Source of the DNA: Oscillospiraceae bacterium
GTDB lineage: Bacteria > Bacillota_A > Clostridia > Oscillospirales > Oscillospiraceae
Direction of reading: 5' to 3'
DNA length: 24,308 nt
NCBI GenBank assembly: GCA_017408725.1
Contig: JAFQUA010000042.1
Coordinates: forward strand, 1 to 24,308
Shown here: positions 1 to 7,301 of the stretch, piece by piece
How the letters are laid out: every line of letters begins with the position of its first letter
Numbering within the stretch: the first letter of the stretch is position 1
Translations under genes and position numbers: made by a program
The notes under the pieces: generated by a model
The model's database searches: none
What the model saw: only the letters and a program-made list of their open reading frames with translations
Told to the model about the DNA's origin: nothing

Positions 1-1053
1 CCCGACTTCGTTAAGACCTCTGATGAGAAGAAGGCCGAGCAGTGGGACTTCCTGGCTAAGATGTACTGCATCATCAAGGACCTGTTCAACGGCAATCCCA
101 ACCTGCCCGAAGGCCGTGAAGAAGAAATGGTGGGCCACAATGCGATCGCCGGCGGCTTCCAGGGTCAGCGGCAGTGGACTGACTTCTATCCCAACTGCGA
201 CTTCCCCGAAGCTCTGCTGAACTCCACCTTCGACCACAACGGCGCCCGTGAGCCCTACATCCTGGCTACTGAGAACGACGTTTTGAACGGTCTTGGCATG
301 CTGTTCATGAAGCTTCTGACCAACCGCGCTCAGATGTTCTCTGACGTTCGTACTTACTGGTCCCCCGAGGCCTGCGAGCGCGCTTCCGGCTACAAGGTCG
401 AAGGCAAGGCTCTGGAAAACGGCGGCTTCATCCATCTGATCAACTCCGGCGCTACCGCTCTGGATGCTTGCGGTGAGTGCAAGGACGAAAACGGTAACGG
501 CATCATGAAGAAGTGGTGGGAAGTTACCGACGAGGACATCAAGAAGATGTGTGATGCTACTACCTGGCCCGCAGCTGACAACGGCTACTTCCGTGGCGGC
601 GGATTCTCCTCCTCCTTCACTACCCGTGCCGAAATGCCTGCTACCATGATTCGTCTGAACCTGGTTAAGGGTCTGGGTCCCGTGCTGCAGATCGCTGAGG
701 GCTGGACTGTTCAGCTGCCCGACGATGTAACCAAGACTCTGATGATGCGTACCGATCCCACCTGGCCCTGCACTTGGTTTGCTCCTCGCTGCGACGGCAA
801 GGAAGGCTCCCCCTTCAAGACCGCTTACGACGTCATGAACAACTGGGGCGCCAACCACGGTGCCATCTCCTATGGCCACATCGGTGCTGATCTGATCACC
901 ATGTGCTCCATGCTGCGTATTCCCGTGTGCATGCACAACGTTCCCACTGAGGACATCTTCCGTCCCGCTGCATGGAACGCATTTGGCATGGACAAGGAAG
1001 GCGCTGACTACCGCGCATGTGCCGCTTACGGCCCCATGTACAAGGCTTACTAA
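1..1053 (+). CDS. fucI: L-fucose isomerase, C-terminal part (5' end outside window)
   Basis: The reading frame is open from base 1, giving 20 residues before the first internal Met (position 61) and 330 after it. L-fucose isomerase interconverts L-fucose and L-fuculose in the cytoplasm and is the first committed step of fucose use. Numbering from Met61, ATENDVLNG carries Glu71 and [11 protein letters not shown] carries Asp95. Their 24-residue spacing equals that of the Mn ligands Glu337 and Asp361 of E. coli FucI, and NWGANHG (His266) fits His528. Further hallmarks are [39 protein letters not shown] and the terminal [12 protein letters not shown]. The family is about 590 residues, so roughly 240 are missing to the left. 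Codon choice is strongly biased (AAG, CTG, GGC, ATC), suggesting high expression. A terminator follows immediately. Identification is very secure; only the 5' end and promoter are unseen. Confidence 0.97.
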   Translation, partial: PDFVKTSDEKKAEQWDFLAKMYCIIKDLFNGNPNLPEGREEEMVGHNAIAGGFQGQRQWTDFYPNCDFPEALLNSTFDHNGAREPYILATENDVLNGLGMLFMKLLTNRAQMFSDVRTYWSPEACERASGYKVEGKALENGGFIHLINSGATALDACGECKDENGNGIMKKWWEVTDEDIKKMCDATTWPAADNGYFRGGGFSSSFTTRAEMPATMIRLNLVKGLGPVLQIAEGWTVQLPDDVTKTLMMRTDPTWPCTWFAPRCDGKEGSPFKTAYDVMNNWGANHGAISYGHIGADLITMCSMLRIPVCMHNVPTEDIFRPAAWNAFGMDKEGADYRACAAYGPMYKAY

Positions 1054-1065
1054 TCAAGCAACAAT

Positions 1066-1096
1066 AAAGTGGCGGTCCTTAGGACCGCCACTTTTC
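1066..1096 (+). terminator. Intrinsic terminator after fucI
   Basis: A near-perfect inverted repeat starts 13 bases after the fucI stop: AAAGTGGCGGTC pairs with GACCGCCACTTT around a CTTAG loop. A T run is contained in the 3' arm. Because the 5' arm begins with AAA the hairpin could work in both directions, and the convergent aldolase gene lies on the other side. Confidence 0.88.
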
Positions 1097-1111
1097 GGAA
1101 GTACAAATAAA

Positions 1112-1220
1112 GCCTCCCCTGTGTAAGGGGAGGTGCCCCGAAGGGGCGGAGGGGTTGTTACAATCCCCCAGTCATTTGCTCATACTTCACAAATGACAGC
1201 CCCCTTTACACAAGGGGGCC
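1112..1220. repeat. Mosaic hairpin repeat with imperfect terminal inverted repeats (MITE-like)
   Basis: This is a roughly 109-base noncoding element. Its left end (GCCTCCCCTGTGTAAGGGG) and the reverse complement of its right end (GGCCCCCTTGTGTAAAGGGG) are closely similar, so the ends form imperfect terminal inverted repeats. Each end is also a small hairpin by itself (CCTCCCC/GGGGAGG and GCCCCC/GGGGGC). Between them lie a GCCCCGAAGGGGC hairpin, the motif GGAGGGGTTGT, and CATTTG/CAAATG arms. From memory, elements of this form (CTCCC-GTGTAA-GGGAG, then GAGGGGTTGT) are common between genes of gut Clostridia; I could not confirm this by search. It sits between convergent genes, so on the minus strand it may serve as transcription terminator for the aldolase. 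Confidence 0.72.
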
Positions 1221-1233
1221 TTTGCTGGTGCTT

Positions 1234-1800
1234 TTATTTATCATTATCCCGGATAAAGACGGTTTTGGCAAAATTCTCCGCAGCTTCCAGAAGACCAATG
1301 GCATCCTCCAGATCTTCTCCCACGCAGACGACACCGTGACCGCCCAATAGGGCAACGGGCCGTCCGGTCAAGGCTTCTTCAATGCCCTGATGAATGGCGT
1401 GGGTGCCGTGCTCGCCGAAGGGCAGGCACTGGATGCTTCCGAAGATCTGGTGGAGGAAGGTGTCTTCCGGTGTGTTAAAATCCCGGTAGTTGAGGGCATA
1501 GGCTGTTAAGTAGGGGCTGTGGCAGTGAAAAACAGCGCCGATGTCCGGCCGTGCCCGGTAAGCGGCCTCGTGAAGGAAGAATTCCGAGGATTTTTTGCCG
1601 GTGCCGCCGATCTGATCGCCGGTTTCGTTTACAACGCAGATCTGCTTCTCGGTCAGCAGGCATTTCATTTTGTGAGACGGTGTGATGTAAATATTTCCGG
1701 TTTCCCGGTCGATCATGGAAAGATTTCCTTCCAGACTGTTGACCAATCCCTTTTCCTCTGCAATTCTGGAAAAACGGGCTACTTCTGCTGCAAAATTCAT
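1234..1800 (-). CDS. Class II aldolase/adducin-family protein, L-fuculose-phosphate-aldolase-like
   Basis: This 188-residue protein belongs to the zinc-dependent class II aldolase/adducin family. The family member FucA splits L-fuculose 1-phosphate into DHAP and L-lactaldehyde. Visible active-site residues are Glu73 (SSEFFLHEAAY), His92 and His94 (FHCHSP) and His155 (GGHGVV), the same numbers as the catalytic Glu and Zn ligands of E. coli FucA. I chose ATG at 1800 because GGAGG lies 8 bases upstream; the GTG at 1809 overlaps the Shine-Dalgarno sequence. It is about 27 residues shorter than E. coli FucA. It lacks the C-terminal tail holding Tyr209, and position 113 (Tyr in E. coli) falls in PEDTFLH with no tyrosine. 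The fucI/fucU neighbours support a fucose role, but the exact substrate is uncertain. Confidence 0.87.
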   Translation of the reverse strand: MNFAAEVARFSRIAEEKGLVNSLEGNLSMIDRETGNIYITPSHKMKCLLTEKQICVVNETGDQIGGTGKKSSEFFLHEAAYRARPDIGAVFHCHSPYLTAYALNYRDFNTPEDTFLHQIFGSIQCLPFGEHGTHAIHQGIEEALTGRPVALLGGHGVVCVGEDLEDAIGLLEAAENFAKTVFIRDNDK

Positions 1801-1828
1801 ATGCGGCACCTCCGGTTTGTTTTTCTAA

Positions 1829-1857
1829 ATCATAAATCCCTTTGATCAAAAAGTCAA
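1829..1857 (-). promoter_or_regulatory. Sigma-A promoter for the fucA-like gene
   Basis: On the minus strand TTGACT (1857-1852) and TATGAT (1834-1829) are separated by exactly 17 bases and lie about 30 bases upstream of the aldolase start. The spacer contains the perfect palindrome TTTGATCAAA (1841-1850), a possible operator. The region is only 77 bases wide between the two divergent starts, so a regulator bound here could affect both genes. I found no equally good plus-strand promoter for fucU. Confidence 0.75.
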
Positions 1858-1877
1858 TAATACAGGAGGCTACTGTT

Positions 1878-2324
1878 ATGTTAAAGAATATTCCCGCGAT
1901 CCTCTCTCCCGAGCTGTTGAAGGTTCTGGCTGAAATGGGCCACTCCGACCGCATCTGCATCGGCGACGGCAATTTCCCCGGCGCATCCATGGCCAAGGCT
2001 AAGAACGCCATCTTCCTCCGTGCCGACGGTCACGGCGTTCCCGAGATTCTGGAGGCCATTTTGCAGGTGTTCCCACTGGATACCTATGTGGAGCAGCCCG
2101 CCATTCTCATGGAGAAGATGGATTGCGATAAGGATCTGGTGATCCCTGTATGGGACGAGTACAAGGCAATCATCGCCAAGTATGATGACCGCGGCGCTGA
2201 GGCTGTGGGCAATATCGATCGCTTCAAGTTCTACGATGAGGCCAAAGACTGCTACTGCATTTTGCAGACCGGAGAAACCGCAATTTATGCAAACATCATC
2301 CTGCAGAAGGGTGTTATTAAGTAA
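1878..2324 (+). CDS. fucU: L-fucose mutarotase (RbsD/FucU family)
   Basis: This 148-residue protein matches FucU, which interconverts the alpha and beta anomers of L-fucose so that FucI receives its substrate form; family members are ring-shaped oligomers in the cytoplasm. The N terminus (ISPELLKVLAEMGH type, with His22) and the C-terminal GETAIYANIILQKGV are near-identical in pattern to E. coli FucU (about 140 residues). The start is ATG 1878, 8 bases after AGGAGG; the upstream in-frame ATG at 1842 has no ribosome binding site and adds an unlike sequence. The motif DGNFPG stands where I recall DAHFPA in E. coli, so one conserved-looking His is Asn here. It is the first visible gene of a plus-strand operon, with the AEC permease starting 3 bases after its stop. 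Confidence 0.93.
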   Translation: MLKNIPAILSPELLKVLAEMGHSDRICIGDGNFPGASMAKAKNAIFLRADGHGVPEILEAILQVFPLDTYVEQPAILMEKMDCDKDLVIPVWDEYKAIIAKYDDRGAEAVGNIDRFKFYDEAKDCYCILQTGETAIYANIILQKGVIK

Positions 2325-2327
2325 GCC

Positions 2328-3254
2328 ATGGATAAGATAATTACAGTTATCCAGACGGTACTGCCGGTATTCCTTGCATTGTCGTTGGGAATGCTTTGCC
2401 GAACCCGCAATTTTCTAAGCCGGGAAGGCGTGGACGCGCTGAAAAAGGTGGTTATCAATCTGACGCTGCCTTTTGTACTGCTGAATGCCTTTGCTACAGC
2501 GGAGTATTCTGCGGCTGCCCTTGTTTTGCCGGCACTGATGTTTGGCGTTTGCTGTTTGGCTTTGGGACTGGGATTTTTGGCAGTCCGTATTTTCCGGATC
2601 AAGGGGCGCTTGTCCGCATTTTTGACATCCGGTTCCGAGGCTGGAATGCTGGGATATGCGCTGTTTGTGCTGCTATTCCCCGATGTAAGTGTTTCTGAAT
2701 TTGCCCTGCCGGATATCGGGCAGACACTGTTTGTGTTTACATTATATAAGATCCTACTGTCCGGCAAGCAGGATTGGAAGGCCATCGGCAAGGATATGGC
2801 CACAACGCCCATCCTTTGGGCGGTTGCTGCCGGCGTATTGATTGGCGCCACCGGTCTTTACGGAAAACTGGAGCAGTGGGGTGTCAGCGGTGTGCTGAAT
2901 GCCTCTACGGATTTCCTTTCCGCGCCTACAGGCATGATCATTTTACTGACCGTTGGTTATGATTTGGTGATCAAGGAGATTCCTTGGAAGAAGACGGCAG
3001 GGTTTATTGCCATGCGTCTGGTAATTATGGTGATATGCTTTGCTGTCTCTGTGCTGCTGAACCGATTGGCACTTGGCGGTATGCTTTTTGAGGGAGCGAT
3101 GCTTCTGATGCTGATTCTCCCACCGCCCTATGTAATCCCGATATTTGCCGATGAGCCTGCGGAACGAGTAAGCGTGTCCTCTGCGCTGTCCGCTATGACG
3201 CTGGTGACCATCGTGCTGTTTGCATTCATGTCTGTATTTATAGGAATGCAATAA
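2328..3254 (+). CDS. AEC-family (auxin efflux carrier type) membrane permease
   Basis: This 308-residue, almost entirely hydrophobic protein has about 8-10 membrane segments with the two-halved layout of AEC transporters. Visible marks are the N-terminal VLPVFLALSLGMLCR segment, the INLTLPFVLL helix, the charged-plus-glycine motif SEAGMLGYALF (about residues 102-112), and the proline-rich LILPPPYVIPIFA in the second half. Bacterial AEC proteins move small organic acids or related solutes; the substrate cannot be read from sequence. The ATG lies 3 bases after the fucU stop with no clear Shine-Dalgarno sequence, so translation is probably coupled to fucU. Linkage suggests a fucose-pathway solute, for example efflux of lactaldehyde-derived lactate or propanediol, or entry of a sugar acid; this is inference only. 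Confidence 0.85.
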   Translation: MDKIITVIQTVLPVFLALSLGMLCRTRNFLSREGVDALKKVVINLTLPFVLLNAFATAEYSAAALVLPALMFGVCCLALGLGFLAVRIFRIKGRLSAFLTSGSEAGMLGYALFVLLFPDVSVSEFALPDIGQTLFVFTLYKILLSGKQDWKAIGKDMATTPILWAVAAGVLIGATGLYGKLEQWGVSGVLNASTDFLSAPTGMIILLTVGYDLVIKEIPWKKTAGFIAMRLVIMVICFAVSVLLNRLALGGMLFEGAMLLMLILPPPYVIPIFADEPAERVSVSSALSAMTLVTIVLFAFMSVFIGMQ

Positions 3255-3325
3255 GAACGGGCAGCCGGTGAAGCCGAGATATTCCGCACCTTGGTTCATA
3301 TCGCAGAATAATGAATCTGTTTTCT

Positions 3326-3427
3326 CTACGGATTCCGGAATGCCGCTGGGAAAACACCATAACGATTCTTAAAAGCATTGCTGAAGTAGTATGCGTCTTG
3401 ATAGCCGCATGCCAAGGCAATGCTTTT
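3326..3427 (-). pseudogene. C-terminal remnant of an AraC-family regulator
   Basis: Minus-strand translation from 3427 to a TAG at 3328-3326 gives 33 residues beginning KSIALACGYQDAYYFSNAF and ending FKNRYGVFPAAFRNP. This is the typical second helix-turn-helix and C-terminal end of an AraC/XylS DNA-binding domain. The same frame can be followed upstream as QPI and a few more residues, then loses resemblance. No start codon or N-terminal domain exists before the MFS stop at 3524. It is therefore a decayed or truncated gene, perhaps the former local regulator of the fucose genes. Confidence 0.75.
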
Positions 3428-3508
3428 TATTGGTTGTGGGGGAAGATTCTGCGGTCCGGACAGGTATACACACCGCCGTCAAAACAATCTTTGGGGGCGC
3501 AGTAATAA

Positions 3509-3535
3509 CCGAAGGGATTGGAATCATCCCTTCGG
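3509..3535 (-). terminator. Hairpin overlapping the MFS stop codon
   Basis: CCGAAGGGAT (3509-3518) and ATCCCTTCGG (3526-3535) form a perfect 10-bp stem around a 7-base loop. The MFS stop codon (3526-3524) sits at the stem edge. On the minus strand the hairpin is followed by TTATTA rather than a full T run, so termination may be partial. Confidence 0.6.
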
Positions 3536-4744
3536 TAGGTAATTGGCTTTGTGAATGGTATCTGCCTGCCGCAGATCTTTTGCCAGATAATAGCTAATAC
3601 CGGTAATGATCTGAAGAACTGTTGTAATGATCAGCAGCCATTCCAGAGGGATCAAGGCGGCGATGGCAGTTGCAGACATATGACCTGCGTTGTGCAGAAG
3701 CATACGCCAGCCATTAAAAGGTCCCGCGATTTCCGCTGGAACAACATAGCGCATCAGCGACGGGACCGCATATTCGATGAAGGTTCTGCCCAGAATCACG
3801 GCTGCAAAAGCAAAATAGAAAACAGGTATGCTTTTTGTCAGCATAAAAGGCAGGGGAAGATATGTCAGTGTACATACAAGAATTGCAGCCCTAAGGGACA
3901 ATTTGGAAGAGAATACGGTAAAACCAAGGCACGCAATAATGGTTGCTACAGCTTGCACTGAGACCAGTGAGAGGGAAATGCTTTCGCCCAGGCCAAGATC
4001 CAACGCGATGGTAGCCATGATGGAAACGGTGCCATAGCTGAAGCCCCGGAAGAAATTTGCAGGGATCAAATTGAAAAATAGCGGGTAGCGCAGCAGTGAT
4101 TCAATGGGGATCACCAGCTTTTTTTCGTTGGTCTTGGGTTTGGAATCCAGAGAAACAATGGGCTTGTACTGCCAGTGCAGCAAAGCACTCAAAAGGATCA
4201 GCACTGCCGATGCAATGCAGGCGTATAGCATTAACTGAGAATAGGAAAGAAATGTGCGCAGCCAGGAAATAACGAGGCCGGTGCATAGGGACAGGGTAGA
4301 TGCCACTAGTCCGCTTACGGACAGAACGCTGCCATACTCCGAGGGCTTATACATATAATAAGGTAGCTTATAGCCACAAACGGTAAACAGCGCCACGGAC
4401 ACAGACTGCAAAAGGCAGATGGCTGTCAGCATGACAAAGGATGCCAAGGATGCGGATTTCCAGATGCAAAGGGGGATATAGCACAGATACAGCAGTGCCT
4501 GGGGAATCTCTACGATTACCGTTCGTTTGATCAGATTTTCTGAATCGGCCCACTGGGAGCCCAAGAAGATAGTTACAACATTGGCTGCATAGACAATGGT
4601 GGTGTGAATGTAGATCCAGCGGCTGGAAAAGCCCAAATTTGATAAAAAGATCTGCATGATCGGTCCGGTGGAGCACAGCACCGCGATGGCCCGGGCAGCA
4701 CCGGCTACAATGGAACGGATTGCGTTTTTTCTGGAATCATTCAT
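3524..4744 (-). CDS. Major facilitator superfamily (MFS) permease
   Basis: This 406-residue polytopic protein has about 12 hydrophobic segments split into two halves by a charged cytoplasmic loop at about residues 192-216 (HWQYKPIVSLDSKPKTNEKK). That is the classic MFS layout. It lacks recognisable sugar-specific motifs, so the substrate is unknown. The start ATG 4744 is preceded by GGAAAGGAAG at suitable spacing. The gene begins 7 bases after the stop of the AraC regulator, so the two form an operon read from the promoter at 7165-7137. A link to the divergent ABC importer under one regulator suggests uptake or efflux of a related sugar, or of a product of its breakdown. It ends at a hairpin at 3509-3535. 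Confidence 0.85.
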   Translation of the reverse strand: MNDSRKNAIRSIVAGAARAIAVLCSTGPIMQIFLSNLGFSSRWIYIHTTIVYAANVVTIFLGSQWADSENLIKRTVIVEIPQALLYLCYIPLCIWKSASLASFVMLTAICLLQSVSVALFTVCGYKLPYYMYKPSEYGSVLSVSGLVASTLSLCTGLVISWLRTFLSYSQLMLYACIASAVLILLSALLHWQYKPIVSLDSKPKTNEKKLVIPIESLLRYPLFFNLIPANFFRGFSYGTVSIMATIALDLGLGESISLSLVSVQAVATIIACLGFTVFSSKLSLRAAILVCTLTYLPLPFMLTKSIPVFYFAFAAVILGRTFIEYAVPSLMRYVVPAEIAGPFNGWRMLLHNAGHMSATAIAALIPLEWLLIITTVLQIITGISYYLAKDLRQADTIHKANYLPKG

Positions 4745-4751
4745 AGCTGAA

Positions 4752-7025
4752 TTACTTCCTTTCCTGGGTCTGTTCTTTTTTTGCCTTCCGGAACTGTCCT
4801 GGTGTCATGCCGGTTTTTTGTTTGAAGAACCGCACAAATCCGGAAATGTCGCTGTTTCCTATTTCAGCTACAATTTCCTGCAGGTTCATATCGGTTGCCG
4901 AAAGTAAATGGGATGCTGTTTCCAAGCGCTTGTTGGAAACATACTCAGAAAGGCTGACACCGGTATGTGTCTTGAAAAGCTTGCGCATATATTGGGGAGA
5001 GATCGCAAAGTGCTCTGCCATATTTTTAATTTGAAAATCATAGGATAGGCAGTGAGCATCAATATATTCCAGCAGCTGGGCACCAATATCGGTTTGAATT
5101 AAGGGTTCCGGCCTTGGGGGCACATTAAGGGCAGAAACCAACTGCGCGGAGAGTGTGTTGAAAAGGGAATCAACAGCACCCGGATCCAGAGAGGCTTCTG
5201 TATCTGCCAACGGCAGCAGCTCAGGCGTGGCGGAATTGAAAAGATCGCTGTGTTTTTTTAATATGGAAACAATATCGGGAATCAGCTTTTTGAGAATGTT
5301 CAGATTGCTGTTGTTCAGTTTTACAGCAGCGTGGAGCCGCCGAACCGCGGTTACAGTCATATCGGCATTGCGGGAAGAAAGGGAGGCATCTAGCTGAACC
5401 AGTTCGTAGTCGGGATAACTGCTGTATAACTCCGGCGCGCTGCTGCCGGAAATGTCCGGTGTGATCAAGCAGTTTTTACCGTAGATCAGCCGGTAATCCA
5501 AAGCCCTGATGCTGTCCCGGTAGGATCTTTCAACCATTGTGCAGGAACGATAGAAGAAGCCCATACCGATGGAAACGGTGAGCTGTTCCTGCTCCAAAAG
5601 CCGTGTCATAATCTCCTGCATTGTGTTTTGATACAGTGCAGGGTCGTTGCTGTCACTGCTGACCACAAGAACCAGCTTTCCGGCGGATAGAAAATCCTTG
5701 GCTCGCATCTGGTAGCAGGCGGGGAGTCCGGAACGAATAACATCAAAAACCCGGTCGAAGGTTACGGTCTGTGCACCGGAACTGTCCTCTTCTATCAAAA
5801 GACTGCTGACGGCGTAATATGGTTTGTCCAGACGGATGTTCAGTTCCGTACACGCGGCGCGGAAGGTGTATTCAGAGGAAAAGCCTCCGCTGAGCAGCTC
5901 CGCAAGCAAGTGATCAATCCCGTTCTGACGGGAGTTGTCCGCAGGCGCAGGCTGCGCTAGGTTCTGCATGGGGCTTGAGGAAGCTGCGGCAAGTAGTTCA
6001 GTATCGCAGCCACTGCTTTGAGGGCCCTGAAGCCAGTTGCTCAAAAACTGCATGGGACGGTTTTTACGGCGGATATTGGTCGTCACAAGGGCAATTCCAA
6101 GAATTAAGGTCAGCGCAAGAAAAGCAAAACAGAATACGCTCTGGGGCTGCAGTGCACTGTAGGCAATATCTTTGGACAGAAAGCGGACGTAGGTCAGACC
6201 GGTAACGGAGGAGCGGGATGCGAATACAAGAAGTCTGGCGTCCTCCAGCTCTGCAAAGCCGGTATCATATATATCGGGGTGGGTCTGTATGTACTGGCTG
6301 ACTTGGGAAACGTATCTGTCAGTAGCGCGGGAGGTCAGCCTGCTTAAAGGTGCTCCTGTAGAGTCGAGCAGCAGCATTCCTTCATCAGACATGGTCTGAG
6401 AGGATTGGAAGATGCTCCGGATGTGATCCTGACGGATGGCCAGGCAAGCGGTTCTGGTAGCGATGGAGCCGTTGGACTGGAGTAAATAGAATACCGGTGT
6501 GATCAGATACAAGTGGACAGGATGCTCCTTTTCGGGACTGGTCCAATAGGTGGCATCGGTTACGTTCTGCATGGAAAGCAGCCAGCTTTCCATGCTGTCC
6601 GGAGAGTTTGCGAAATCTTTGGCAAAGTGCTGAGAAGGCAGGTCGTTGATGCCAAAGCTGCCGATGGAGGAACAAAACTGCTCCGTCTCGCGGACATGGA
6701 TCACCAGTTCAGACAGAGCGTTATGTGAGCTGATTATATCCGCGATGCTTCCGGACGCACCGGTGGGATCAGAAAGCAACATATAGCGGGAAAGGCTGGG
6801 TTCATTGCCCGCGGTGGAGAGGGTGTCCCGCAGATCCTGCACCGTGGAGTCCAAAGAAGTGCGGACCAGCTCCAACGCTGCGCTGTTGCTGTTGTGGATT
6901 TCCTCGGTTAATCCGGTATAGCTGTAGGCGAGCGCAGTGAAAACCAACACTATCGGCATAATAACGGACAGTGCATACAGTAATAACTGACGCAGAAGCG
7001 GGCTTGCGTTATTCAGAAACTTCAT
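4752..7025 (-). CDS. Membrane-anchored AraC-family transcriptional regulator
   Basis: The 757-residue protein has a first membrane helix at about 14-36, an extracellular sensor region of about 260 residues (37-296), a second helix at about 297-317 (VFCFAFLALTLILGIALV), a cytoplasmic linker, and an AraC/XylS double helix-turn-helix at about 650-750. The latter contains MAEHFAISPQYMRKLFK and EIVAEIGNSDISGFVRFFK, with GMTPGQFRK at the end. Regulators of this build sit beside LplB/YtcP-type sugar ABC genes in Clostridia and Bacilli, where they are thought to sense the sugar outside the cell and activate the transporter operon. I chose ATG 7025 (AGGAA upstream, then MKFLNN). The open frame extends to 7322, but that stretch covers the promoter and a G-rich tract. 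The MFS gene follows in the same operon. Confidence 0.9.
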   Translation of the reverse strand: MKFLNNASPLLRQLLLYALSVIMPIVLVFTALAYSYTGLTEEIHNSNSAALELVRTSLDSTVQDLRDTLSTAGNEPSLSRYMLLSDPTGASGSIADIISSHNALSELVIHVRETEQFCSSIGSFGINDLPSQHFAKDFANSPDSMESWLLSMQNVTDATYWTSPEKEHPVHLYLITPVFYLLQSNGSIATRTACLAIRQDHIRSIFQSSQTMSDEGMLLLDSTGAPLSRLTSRATDRYVSQVSQYIQTHPDIYDTGFAELEDARLLVFASRSSVTGLTYVRFLSKDIAYSALQPQSVFCFAFLALTLILGIALVTTNIRRKNRPMQFLSNWLQGPQSSGCDTELLAAASSSPMQNLAQPAPADNSRQNGIDHLLAELLSGGFSSEYTFRAACTELNIRLDKPYYAVSSLLIEEDSSGAQTVTFDRVFDVIRSGLPACYQMRAKDFLSAGKLVLVVSSDSNDPALYQNTMQEIMTRLLEQEQLTVSIGMGFFYRSCTMVERSYRDSIRALDYRLIYGKNCLITPDISGSSAPELYSSYPDYELVQLDASLSSRNADMTVTAVRRLHAAVKLNNSNLNILKKLIPDIVSILKKHSDLFNSATPELLPLADTEASLDPGAVDSLFNTLSAQLVSALNVPPRPEPLIQTDIGAQLLEYIDAHCLSYDFQIKNMAEHFAISPQYMRKLFKTHTGVSLSEYVSNKRLETASHLLSATDMNLQEIVAEIGNSDISGFVRFFKQKTGMTPGQFRKAKKEQTQERK

Positions 7026-7136
7026 TTCAGGGCCGTTCCTTTCTTGAAAAATTAAAAAACTGACGCATTTGGGAAAATCTGTGTTTGTGAAAAATCCCCA
7101 AAGAAAAAGGGGGGGAGATGGGGGGTGGATGTGTCT

Positions 7137-7165
7137 ATTATAACGGATTGGACAAAAAATAGCAA
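7137..7165 (-). promoter_or_regulatory. Sigma-A promoter for the AraC-MFS operon
   Basis: On the minus strand TTGCTA (7165-7160) and a perfect TATAAT (7142-7137) are 17 bases apart. The resulting leader of about 105 bases contains a C-rich stretch and a TCCCC/GGGGA hairpin followed by TTTTT, before the Shine-Dalgarno region of the regulator at 7025. Confidence 0.75.
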
Positions 7166-7225
7166 GCCCCAAGGCGATCGGTTTCTCTTTAGCACACTTT
7201 TTTGATGGAGTTTCTATTCTTCCAA

Positions 7226-7254
7226 TTGCAAAAGTGCCCACGACAGAGTAAAAT
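7226..7254 (+). promoter_or_regulatory. Sigma-A promoter for the ABC transporter operon
   Basis: TTGCAA (7226-7231) and TAAAAT (7249-7254) are separated by 17 bases, about 48 bases before the first permease start. It is divergent from the regulator's promoter, with about 60 bases between the two -35 boxes where an AraC-type activator could bind. Confidence 0.7.
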
Positions 7255-7301
7255 ACGCTTGTGAAATTCGCACAGATTACCACGAAGGGAGCAGAATCAA
7301 A

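Noticed and set aside
1112..1220. CRISPR array
   Set aside because: There is no regular direct repeat/spacer periodicity; the structure is inverted repeats.
1475..2011. 178-codon minus-strand open frame
   Set aside because: It overlaps the aldolase in another frame, the divergent promoter and the start of fucU; no motif supports it.
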